A stretch of 64,000 bases of DNA from Actinomycetaceae bacterium (lineage in GTDB: Bacteria > Actinomycetota > Actinomycetes > Actinomycetales > Actinomycetaceae). The stretch lies in assembly GCA_030537735.1 (NCBI GenBank), contig JAUNVG010000001.1:334067-398066 (forward strand), in the 5' to 3' direction. Under the pieces are notes generated by a model. That model searched no databases, had not been told where the DNA came from, and saw only the letters and a list, made by a program, of their open reading frames with translations. Below are positions 18,806-25,547 of this stretch, piece by piece (within the stretch, counting starts at the first letter, position 1; each line of letters starts with the position of its first letter). The position numbers and the translations under genes were made by a program.

Positions 18806-20704
18806 TTACGCGACTTTCGCGTGAGGTGCAAAATTTTTCGTCCCGGTGACGGGTGAACTTTCGTTTTGCCCACTCGCGTTTGGGGTTTCGCCTCGTCCGG
18901 GACGAGCCGCTAGTAGCGCCCACAGGATACAAGCCAGGTCAATGATTTCTTGCATGAATGCTCCAACCACTGCCGGCATGATTCCACTGGCTCCTACCAG
19001 CATGAGCACTATCGACAGGCCTACGCCTATCCCGATAGCTTGTAGCGCTACTTGCATGGTGCGTTTTCCGATCGCGATTGCCCGCGCAGCACGGTAAATA
19101 TCATCACGCATAATCACTACGTCAGCGGTTTCAGAAGCGGCGGTGGAACCTCGCGCTCCCATGGCGATACCTACATCGGCGGTGGCGAGGACGGGGGCGT
19201 CGTTCACTCCGTCACCGACCGCTGCCACCGGGTGGGTTAGGTGTTTGATGGCGGTTACTTTATCTGCGGGCAGTAGTTCGGCGTTTATTTCGTTTATTCC
19301 TACTTCTGCCGCGATTGCTTGCGCGGTGGGCAGACTGTCACCGGTGATCATAATGATGTCTTCTACCCCAAGTTGGTGCATGGTGGCGATGGTGGCGGGC
19401 GCGTCTGGACGCACTTCGTCACTTAGTTCAAGTGCGCCTTTCCACTTGCCGTCGACCGCAACATGAACGCGGATGTGTCCGGGTTTAAGTGTCTGCAGGT
19501 CCCCTGGCGCATTGGTTAGCCGCGCACTTCCAACTGCCACTTGGTGTCCGGCGACGGTTCCGCGCACGCCGTGTCCGCTGATTTCTTCCACTTCACTAGC
19601 TAGCGGGATGTCAAGGTCGCGTTCGTGGGCGGCTTGCACTACCGCTTTCGCCAGCGGGTGGGGTGATTGGTTTTCCAGTGCCGCCGCCCATGCCAGCAGT
19701 TCTTCCGGTAGGTCAAGGTCACCGCTGTCATCGGCTATCACTACCGGTTCCCCTTGGGTGAGAGTGCCGGTTTTATCCATTGCCACGGTGCGGATGCGTG
19801 AGAGTCGCTCCAAGGTGCCGGAGTCTTTGATGATGATGCCTTCTTCGGCGGCGCGGTTCATGCCAGCCAGGAACGCCACCGGGGCTGCTAGCAGCAGTGG
19901 GCAGGGGGTGGCGACAACGAGCACTTGAGCCAAGCGCACGGGGTCCCCGGAGTACCACCAGGCTACCCCTGCGATCACGAACGCTATGAGGGTGAATGGC
20001 ACTGCCACGCGGTCAGCGATGCGCACCACCGGGGCTTGGGAAGCTTGGGCTTGTTCGACCAGTTTAATTATCTGCTGGTATTGGGACTCACTTGCCAGGG
20101 CGGTGGCGGTGATTTCCATGGCTTTTGCACCGTTTACACCACCCGATAGCACTTGGTCTGCGCGCCGGTGTTCTACCGGTAGTGATTCGCCGGTGAGGGA
20201 GGATTCTTCCGTGACCGCGTAGTCGGTGTTTAGGATGCCATCTACAGGCACCACTTCTCCGGGGCGTACGAGTATGCGTTGGCCGACTTCAATGTTTTCT
20301 ACCGCTGTCTCTACCGTGTTTCCGGCCTCGTCGAGGACGTGCGCGGTGGTTGGTACGCTATCGAGCAGTCCGGATAGCTGTTTGCGAGCGCGCCTGGCGG
20401 CGTAGTCTTCGAGTGCTTCCCCGCCCGATAGCATCAGGCATACGATGAGGGCAGCCCAGTATTCACCGACCACCACGGTGGAGATGATGGCAGTTACCGC
20501 CAGTAGGTCTATCCCCCAGGCTCCCCCTAAGATTTGCTTGACCATGTCCCATGACAGGATGGCGGCCATGATGAGGGCGAATACTGATACCAGTAGCTTC
20601 ACTTCACTGACACCTAGCGCGGTTCCCACTAGCGCTAGGATTCCTACCACTATGGTTGCCACTAATTCGGGATACTGACGCATGCCTTGAATTACTTTCT
20701 CCAT
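18806..20704 (-). CDS. P1B-type metal-transporting ATPase (P1B-5-like)
   Basis: Membrane metal pump, 632 aa, with no N-terminal HMA/CxxC domain. Hallmarks: TGES (171-174), TPCP in the sixth membrane segment (266-269) in place of CPC or SPC, phosphorylation motif DKTGT (D310), HP (349-350), GDGVNDAP (498-505) and MQEIID in the last membrane helix (584-589). As I recall, TPCP together with QEIID marks the P1B-5 group, which includes the rhizobial Ni/Fe exporter Nia; unlike Nia this protein has no C-terminal hemerythrin domain. Three DtxR/IdeR-like boxes precede it, pointing to iron or manganese. It lies alone between two tRNA clusters. The metal and direction are inferred. Confidence 0.88.
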   Translation of the reverse strand: MEKVIQGMRQYPELVATIVVGILALVGTALGVSEVKLLVSVFALIMAAILSWDMVKQILGGAWGIDLLAVTAIISTVVVGEYWAALIVCLMLSGGEALEDYAARRARKQLSGLLDSVPTTAHVLDEAGNTVETAVENIEVGQRILVRPGEVVPVDGILNTDYAVTEESSLTGESLPVEHRRADQVLSGGVNGAKAMEITATALASESQYQQIIKLVEQAQASQAPVVRIADRVAVPFTLIAFVIAGVAWWYSGDPVRLAQVLVVATPCPLLLAAPVAFLAGMNRAAEEGIIIKDSGTLERLSRIRTVAMDKTGTLTQGEPVVIADDSGDLDLPEELLAWAAALENQSPHPLAKAVVQAAHERDLDIPLASEVEEISGHGVRGTVAGHQVAVGSARLTNAPGDLQTLKPGHIRVHVAVDGKWKGALELSDEVRPDAPATIATMHQLGVEDIIMITGDSLPTAQAIAAEVGINEINAELLPADKVTAIKHLTHPVAAVGDGVNDAPVLATADVGIAMGARGSTAASETADVVIMRDDIYRAARAIAIGKRTMQVALQAIGIGVGLSIVLMLVGASGIMPAVVGAFMQEIIDLACILWALLAARPGRGETPNASGQNESSPVTGTKNFAPHAKVA

Positions 20705-20740
20705 GCCCCCATTATCCCTCTTTATAAATGGCTTTTCTAG

Positions 20741-20759
20741 CAGGTGAAGCCTTACCTAA
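20741..20759. promoter_or_regulatory. DtxR/IdeR-like box 1 (proximal to the ATPase)
   Basis: 19-bp site matching the TTAGGTTAGCCTAACCTAA consensus at about 12 of 19 positions. It contains the 13-mer AAGCCTTACCTAA (20747-20759), repeated exactly in box 2. It overlaps a possible -35 of the ATPase gene. Confidence 0.55.
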
Positions 20760-20775
20760 CCTTGAGTTACCGGGG

Positions 20776-20794
20776 TTTTCTAAGCCTTACCTAA
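20776..20794. promoter_or_regulatory. DtxR/IdeR-like box 2
   Basis: About 14 of 19 positions match the DtxR/IdeR consensus. The shared AAGCCTTACCTAA core (20782-20794) lies exactly 35 bp from its copy in box 1. Confidence 0.6.
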
Positions 20795-20831
20795 ATGTTA
20801 AATCAGCGTGAAACAATGTGGCTATTATTAT

Positions 20832-20850
20832 TTAGATAAACCTAATCTAA
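20832..20850. promoter_or_regulatory. DtxR/IdeR-like box 3 (best match)
   Basis: TTAGATAAACCTAATCTAA matches the consensus at 15 of 19 positions, and its outer TTAGAT/ATCTAA arms are perfectly symmetric. It lies about 130 bp upstream of the ATPase start and 48 bp beyond the tRNA terminator. Confidence 0.7.
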
Positions 20851-20897
20851 GCTGGTTCTCTTTTTAGGGATTTACAAATTTGGGGTGCACAGGGTAC

Positions 20898-20923
20898 AAA
20901 AAATGCCCCGGGATTTCCCGGAG
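20898..20923 (-). terminator. Terminator of the second tRNA cluster
   Basis: Minus strand: an eight-pair GC-rich stem (20916-20923 with 20906-20913, one G-U pair) followed by CA and six T residues (20898-20903). It separates the Gly-Val(GAC) tRNA transcript from the ATPase promoter region. Confidence 0.75.
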
Positions 20924-20927
20924 CTAG

Positions 20928-21002
20928 TGGTGGGCGATACTGGGATCGAACCAGTGACCTCTTCCGTGTCAGGGAAGCGCGCTCCCGCTGCGCCAATCGC
21001 CC
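20928..21002 (-). tRNA. tRNA-Val (GAC)
   Basis: Same acceptor and T-arms as the CAC isoacceptor, but anticodon loop CTGACAC (anticodon GAC). A73 and CCA are encoded (CCA at 20928-20930). One base separates it from tRNA-Gly. Confidence 0.95.
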
Positions 21003-21003
21003 G

Positions 21004-21076
21004 AGCGGATGACGGGACTCGAACCCGCGACCCTCACCTTGGCAAGGTGATGCTCTACCAACTGAGCCACATCCGC
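21004..21076 (-). tRNA. tRNA-Gly (GCC), copy 2
   Basis: Identical in sequence to copy 1 at 18669-18741: anticodon GCC, U73, no encoded CCA. Outside the gene the two loci do not resemble each other. Confidence 0.95.
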
Positions 21077-21104
21077 ATTGCCCCGTTTGAACGGTGCTTT
21101 AGAA

Positions 21105-21133
21105 ACTCTACTTCAAGATGACCCGGAGCGCAA
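21105..21133 (-). promoter_or_regulatory. Putative promoter of the Gly-Val tRNA cluster
   Basis: Minus strand: -35-like TTGCGC (21128-21133), exactly 17 bp, -10-like TAGAGT (21105-21110), about 29 bases before the tRNA-Gly 5' end. Confidence 0.45.
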
Positions 21134-21181
21134 AATCGATAACAGTCACTACCACTCTTCAGACCATGTAATGATGGTTCA

Positions 21182-22186
21182 GTGACCTCCACAGCAGTTA
21201 TCGCTACATTAGGCTTCATCACCGGCGCGACAGCAGCGGTGATTTGCTCGATGTTGCTGCTACGACTCCTTCCTCCCTCAATTGCCCCCAGCTCCAAAGC
21301 TATCCACAGGAGGCTCTTAGGCCCCCTGGCAAAAGGTCGCTACCGGAAACCAAGGTCCCAAGAGCCAGAGCATGTTCACCTCCTGTCTCACGAAATCCGC
21401 ACTCCTCTTTCGCTCATAAAGGGCGCTACAGAGCTCCTCGCAGATGAATCGCCAGGCCCCCTCACCGCGGCTCAAAAACAGTTCCTTACTACCATCAAGC
21501 AAAATGCCGACTTCGCTATTTCAATGGCAGAGAACTTCCTCCTAGATGCTCGTTTGCAAAGCGCGGCATTGCGCCTGAACTTAACATCTTTCGACCTGCG
21601 TGTTCTCACCCGGGACACCGCGCGCCAACTGCGTGAAGTGAATGGCACTCCCCTGGTAGTCACCGATCCTGGCGATCCCTTAATCTTGGAAGCAGATCAA
21701 GACCTCATCCGCCAGGTCTTGTGGAACCTCATCAACAATGCGTGCAGGCACAGCAACCACCAACACGTTGAAGTCCGCACCTACCGGCGGGAAGACAACG
21801 TGGTAATCGAGATCGCAGACTACGGCAGCGGAATCACCCCGGAACAGAGGAAAGTCTTATTCACCCCATTCTCCCAGTTTCCTGATAAGCCCACTACTCC
21901 CCCACATTCCGTTCCCACTGCATCGACACCTCACCTTTCCCCTGCTGCCGTTGACTCCAGTAAAATCTCAAAACCAGCGACGCCAATACCCCCGAAAGCT
22001 CCCCCTACCGGAGTCGGCCTGGGCATGGGGATTGTGCGCACTATTGCTCAGATGCATGGGGGCCGCGTAGTAGTAGATTCCATCAGTGGTCACGGTACTG
22101 TAATGCACGTCGTGTTACCGTGTGAGCAACCGCAGGCCACAACAGGTTGGAGAGGAAAGTTAGCGTGGGTAAGAAAAACGCTCTAG
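21182..22186 (+). CDS. Sensor histidine kinase with Pro-rich ATP-lid insertion
   Basis: Two-component kinase, 334 aa. One N-terminal membrane helix (about 8-30) with almost no extracellular loop, then HisKA with H-box HLLSHEIRTPLSLIKGA (H70) and HATPase_c with N-box WNLINNACRH (about N185), G1 IADYGSGI (211-218) and G2 GVGLGMGIVR (277-286). About 43 Pro/Ser/Thr-rich residues (233-275) are inserted between the F and G2 boxes, where the ATP lid is normally short. With no external sensor domain it may sense through a partner, perhaps the transporter genes downstream. GTG start without a Shine-Dalgarno. Overlaps the response regulator by 22 bases. Confidence 0.92.
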   Translation: MTSTAVIATLGFITGATAAVICSMLLLRLLPPSIAPSSKAIHRRLLGPLAKGRYRKPRSQEPEHVHLLSHEIRTPLSLIKGATELLADESPGPLTAAQKQFLTTIKQNADFAISMAENFLLDARLQSAALRLNLTSFDLRVLTRDTARQLREVNGTPLVVTDPGDPLILEADQDLIRQVLWNLINNACRHSNHQHVEVRTYRREDNVVIEIADYGSGITPEQRKVLFTPFSQFPDKPTTPPHSVPTASTPHLSPAAVDSSKISKPATPIPPKAPPTGVGLGMGIVRTIAQMHGGRVVVDSISGHGTVMHVVLPCEQPQATTGWRGKLAWVRKTL

Positions 22187-22878
22187 TTGTAGACGACGAG
22201 CGGCAAATGACTGCGATTATTTCCTTCGCCCTCCAAACCGAAGGTTTCAACTGTTACGAGTGCCACGATGGGCAAAGCGCTTGGCAAGCTTTCTGTAGCG
22301 GCCACTTCGACCTGGTGGTACTCGATCTAATGCTTCCAGATATTTCCGGAATCACCCTATGTGAACGTATCCGGGCTCACTCCGGGGTCCCGATTTTGAT
22401 GCTTACCGCTTTGGGTGATGTCGAACAACGCGTGGCAGGGCTTGAATCCGGAGCCGATGACTACCTGGCAAAACCCTTCTCCCCACGTGAACTGGTGCTA
22501 CGAGCATCTTCCCTGGTACGACGCTCAAGCGAATCCACCACCAGCGGCGCGGACGATATCGTAAACCACCGCATGCGTGAGGACCCTCTGCACGGAACCG
22601 TTTATATTGACGACCGGTGCGTAGAGGTATCCGACATAGAAAAGCGTCTGCTGCGCGTCCTCATGCAAGAACCCGGACGGGTGTTTTCAGTATTCGAGTT
22701 ACTAAACAAAGTCTGGGGGACCACTGCCAGTGCAGGTGGAAACTCGATGGTAAAGACCACCATCTATCGCCTACGGAAACGACTAGATACAGCCGGTGTT
22801 CACAGTGAGGTTATAGGCTCCGTGCGCGGTCGCGGTTACTACACTCCAGAAAAGTCACAATATTGCGACCAAGTGTGA
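22165..22878 (+). CDS. OmpR/PhoB-family response regulator
   Basis: Transcription factor partner of the preceding kinase, 237 aa. Receiver domain with acidic pocket D10/D11, phospho-acceptor D54 (in VVLDLMLPD), T81 and K103; then a winged-helix DNA-binding domain (about 140-232) ending GSVRGRGYYTPE. GTG at 22165 is chosen because AGGAAAG lies six bases before it; an in-frame TTG at 22147 is less likely. Directly upstream of the transporter genes, which it probably controls. Confidence 0.94.
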   Translation: MGKKNALVVDDERQMTAIISFALQTEGFNCYECHDGQSAWQAFCSGHFDLVVLDLMLPDISGITLCERIRAHSGVPILMLTALGDVEQRVAGLESGADDYLAKPFSPRELVLRASSLVRRSSESTTSGADDIVNHRMREDPLHGTVYIDDRCVEVSDIEKRLLRVLMQEPGRVFSVFELLNKVWGTTASAGGNSMVKTTIYRLRKRLDTAGVHSEVIGSVRGRGYYTPEKSQYCDQV

Positions 22879-22903
22879 CCATACGCCATCGATATGTAAC
22901 CAT
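22874..22903 (+). promoter_or_regulatory. Direct repeats, possible response-regulator site
   Basis: TGTGACCAT (22874-22882) and TGTAACCAT (22895-22903) are spaced 21 bp, two helical turns, in front of the transporter gene; a third partial GTGAC lies at 22910-22914. OmpR/PhoB regulators bind direct repeats, so this is a candidate operator. The first repeat overlaps the regulator stop codon. Confidence 0.35.
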
Positions 22904-22999
22904 CCCTAAGTGACACTGGAATCGTTCCTATCGTTAGCAAGTTGCTTCCTGCGGCAATGGGCATGAAATGACTTGCATGTACAAAGAGGTCGATTCAAG

Positions 23000-24382
23000 A
23001 TGGCGAAGTTGTCAATGCCGAAGTGGTTGCAAGCCCCGCCTGCGGCTACTCCCCTTCCTCCCGACAGAGTAAAAGAAATATACCCGCGTTGGCGATTCCA
23101 AGTATTCCTTGGCATATTTATCGGATACGCCGGTTTCTACCTGATTCGAAACAACGTATCTGCGGTCGCCCCGCTGCTCATCAGTGATACCGGCATCGAC
23201 AAGGTCGGACTAGGCATTGTAGCTAACGCGGTTCTCTTTGCCTACGGTCTTTCTAAGTTCTTCTCCGCGATGCTGTCCGACCGCGCCAACGCCAGATACT
23301 TCCTCCCACTAGGCCTGGCTCTGTCCGCGGTAATGAACCTTCTGATCGCCTTCGTCCCTTGGCTAACTGCCAGCGTAGGCATCTTCGCAACCGCTATGTT
23401 CATCAACGGTTGGTTCCAGGGGATGGGCTGGCCTCCTTGCGGCCGCGTCCTCGTTCATTGGTACTCCACTAACGAACGCGGATGGAAAACGGCGATTTGG
23501 AATACCGCTCACAACGTTGGTGGTGCCGGCTTACCTGCACTAATCGGGGTCGGGCTGGCCTGGACCGGAGATAAATGGCAAGCCGCCTTCTGGGTTCCTG
23601 CAGTAGTTGCCCTATTCGTGGCCCTTTTGGGCTTCATCCTCATTCGCGACACACCAGCCTCAATCGGTTTACCCCCGATCGAGGAGTACCGCAACGATCC
23701 TGCGAAGGTAGAGGTAGATAAATCCAGTGACATTTCCGCTAAGGAAATGCTGATGAAGCACGTTCTCACCAACCGCACAATCGTCATGCTGGCTGTCGCT
23801 AACATCTTCGTCTATACCCTTCGGTATGGTGTTCTGAACTGGATCACGGTGTTCTTGTCAGAAAAGCACCATATGGAAATCAGCGGTGGCCTAGTAGGCT
23901 TCGCAGCCTTCGAACTCGCAGGCATTCTAGGCACCATTGTTTGCGGCTGGATGTCAGATAAGGTCTTCAAAGGATACCGTTCAGGAGCCGGTATCTTCTT
24001 CACCGTAGCCACAGCCCTAGCTATCGCAGGATACTGGCTGGTCCCGGTAGGCACCCCCTCTTGGATACTGATCCTTCTAATCGCTCTTATCGGCGGATTA
24101 ATCTACGGACCGGTTATGCTGATCGGCCTGCAGGCCATCGACCTTTCACCGGCTAACGTGGCGGGCACAGCAGCAGGTTTCACCGGGCTTTTGGGATATT
24201 TGCTGGGCGCCACCTTAGCTTCCACCGGTGTCGGTATTTTAGTTCAGCACTTTGGCTGGGACGTCACCTTCATAGTCTTCATCGTGTTCTCCGCCGCTAC
24301 GGTAGCACTGTTCGCCATCGTGGGCCGCGATGAGAAGCTACTTATGGAAAGACACCGTCAACGTTCCCAGGCACAACAATAG
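23000..24382 (+). CDS. Organophosphate:phosphate antiporter (UhpT/GlpT/PgtP family)
   Basis: Major-facilitator transporter of the OPA family, 460 aa with about 12 membrane helices. Family hallmarks: RWRFQVFLGIFIGYAGFYLI (N-terminal helix with the conserved Arg) and GWFQGMGWPPCGRVLVHWY in helix 4-5. Such carriers import sugar phosphates, glycerol-3-phosphate or phosphoglycerate in exchange for phosphate. ATG at 23000 is preferred to TTG at 22973: AGAGG lies upstream and the protein then begins MAKLSMPKW. It sits between the two-component genes and the ABC importer. Confidence 0.92.
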   Translation: MAKLSMPKWLQAPPAATPLPPDRVKEIYPRWRFQVFLGIFIGYAGFYLIRNNVSAVAPLLISDTGIDKVGLGIVANAVLFAYGLSKFFSAMLSDRANARYFLPLGLALSAVMNLLIAFVPWLTASVGIFATAMFINGWFQGMGWPPCGRVLVHWYSTNERGWKTAIWNTAHNVGGAGLPALIGVGLAWTGDKWQAAFWVPAVVALFVALLGFILIRDTPASIGLPPIEEYRNDPAKVEVDKSSDISAKEMLMKHVLTNRTIVMLAVANIFVYTLRYGVLNWITVFLSEKHHMEISGGLVGFAAFELAGILGTIVCGWMSDKVFKGYRSGAGIFFTVATALAIAGYWLVPVGTPSWILILLIALIGGLIYGPVMLIGLQAIDLSPANVAGTAAGFTGLLGYLLGATLASTGVGILVQHFGWDVTFIVFIVFSAATVALFAIVGRDEKLLMERHRQRSQAQQ

Positions 24383-24409
24383 TTTCGAGCCAACACACCC
24401 TTTCGGGTA

Positions 24410-24449
24410 AGGATTAGGGTCGCATTTACCATGATGCGACCCTAATCCT
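24410..24449. repeat. 16-bp perfect inverted repeat before the ABC genes
   Basis: 24410-24425 pairs perfectly with 24434-24449 around an eight-base loop. No T-run follows on either strand, so it is not a canonical terminator. It ends six bases before the first ATG of the binding-protein gene and could act as an RNA stability element, a partial terminator setting the transporter/ABC ratio, or an operator. Confidence 0.75.
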
Positions 24450-24455
24450 CTTAGA

Positions 24456-25547
24456 ATGAGTCCTATGACGTGCACGCGTGTTACCCCTCGTTTAGATGCA
24501 CACAGGGTGGCGTCGCTGCCAAAGCATCAAACTATTAGGCGCATCATCACTACAGCCTTAACCGCAGCACTAATGGTAGTCCTAACCTCCTGCTCGGGAT
24601 TGACTGCAGCTGAGCGCAACCGTCCTCAAATACGGTTTATTTGCTCTAATGAAGAGGAGATTTGCCGAAGTTGGGCAGAAAAATATCAACTCGAAACCGG
24701 TGTGAGAACCAGCTACTTGCGTCTACCCACTTCAGAAGCACTCGCCCGCGTAGCCTCACACCGCTACGCCCCGGAATTCGATGCTTGGGTCGGAGGCCCC
24801 TCCGAGAACTACTTGGTAGCAAAAGACCAGGGACTACTAGAGCCAATATCACTACCCGAAGCTAATATTCCTGCGCGCTACCGTGACCGAGATGGTCACT
24901 GGTTTGGGATTTATGCTTCACTGCTGGGATTTTGTGTGAACCAAGATGTGCTCGATAAACACAATCTACCTGTCCCACAATCCTGGGAAGATTTAGAAGA
25001 CAGCCAGTGGCAATCATGGATTAGCGCCTCCTCACCGCTAACTTCGGGAACCGCATTCACCGCGCTTTGGACCCAAGCAACGATCTTCGGCCCAGACGCA
25101 GCCAGACACCTAAAAGCCGTTTACCAAAACGTCGGGAGATTGACGCACTCAGGGACCGCACCAGCTAACGTCGTCGCCCGTGGCCAAGCCGCTGTCGCTA
25201 TTAGCTTCACCCCATACTGTTTATCGCCAGATTCCACTGCGCAGTCTTCGTTGCGAATTATCTACCCGCAAGAGGGTACTTTCTACGAGGTAGGCGGGGC
25301 CGCCGTCCTCGCCGGCGGTAATAATATTTCGCAGGCTAAGAGCTTCTTGAGCTGGGTTACTTCACCTACCGGCCAAACTGTTGCCAGCGACTGCGGAGTG
25401 AACCAAATTCCCATCAATGAATCGGTACCGGGCAACCTCACCAGTTATCTGCGTAATACCAAGATACGCGTGCTGGATCTATCCACTCAAGAAGCTTCCC
25501 AAGCGCGCGCTGCTTGGCTGGAATGGTTTGCGAATACCCAATGGTGA
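24456..25547 (+). CDS. ABC importer substrate-binding lipoprotein (AfuA/FbpA type)
   Basis: Extracytoplasmic binding lipoprotein, 363 aa, of the group holding iron(III), thiamine, phosphoglycerate and hexose-phosphate binders. A basic n-region and hydrophobic stretch end in lipobox LTSC (Cys46). The mature part has FDAWVGGPSENYLVAKDQGLLEP and WFGIYASLLGFCVNQDVL, typical of this cluster. The start is uncertain: ATG 24456, ATG 24465 or GTG 24507 would all give a signal peptide, and none has a clear ribosome site. Context points to phosphorylated sugars or organic phosphates rather than iron. Confidence 0.88.
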   Translation: MSPMTCTRVTPRLDAHRVASLPKHQTIRRIITTALTAALMVVLTSCSGLTAAERNRPQIRFICSNEEEICRSWAEKYQLETGVRTSYLRLPTSEALARVASHRYAPEFDAWVGGPSENYLVAKDQGLLEPISLPEANIPARYRDRDGHWFGIYASLLGFCVNQDVLDKHNLPVPQSWEDLEDSQWQSWISASSPLTSGTAFTALWTQATIFGPDAARHLKAVYQNVGRLTHSGTAPANVVARGQAAVAISFTPYCLSPDSTAQSSLRIIYPQEGTFYEVGGAAVLAGGNNISQAKSFLSWVTSPTGQTVASDCGVNQIPINESVPGNLTSYLRNTKIRVLDLSTQEASQARAAWLEWFANTQW

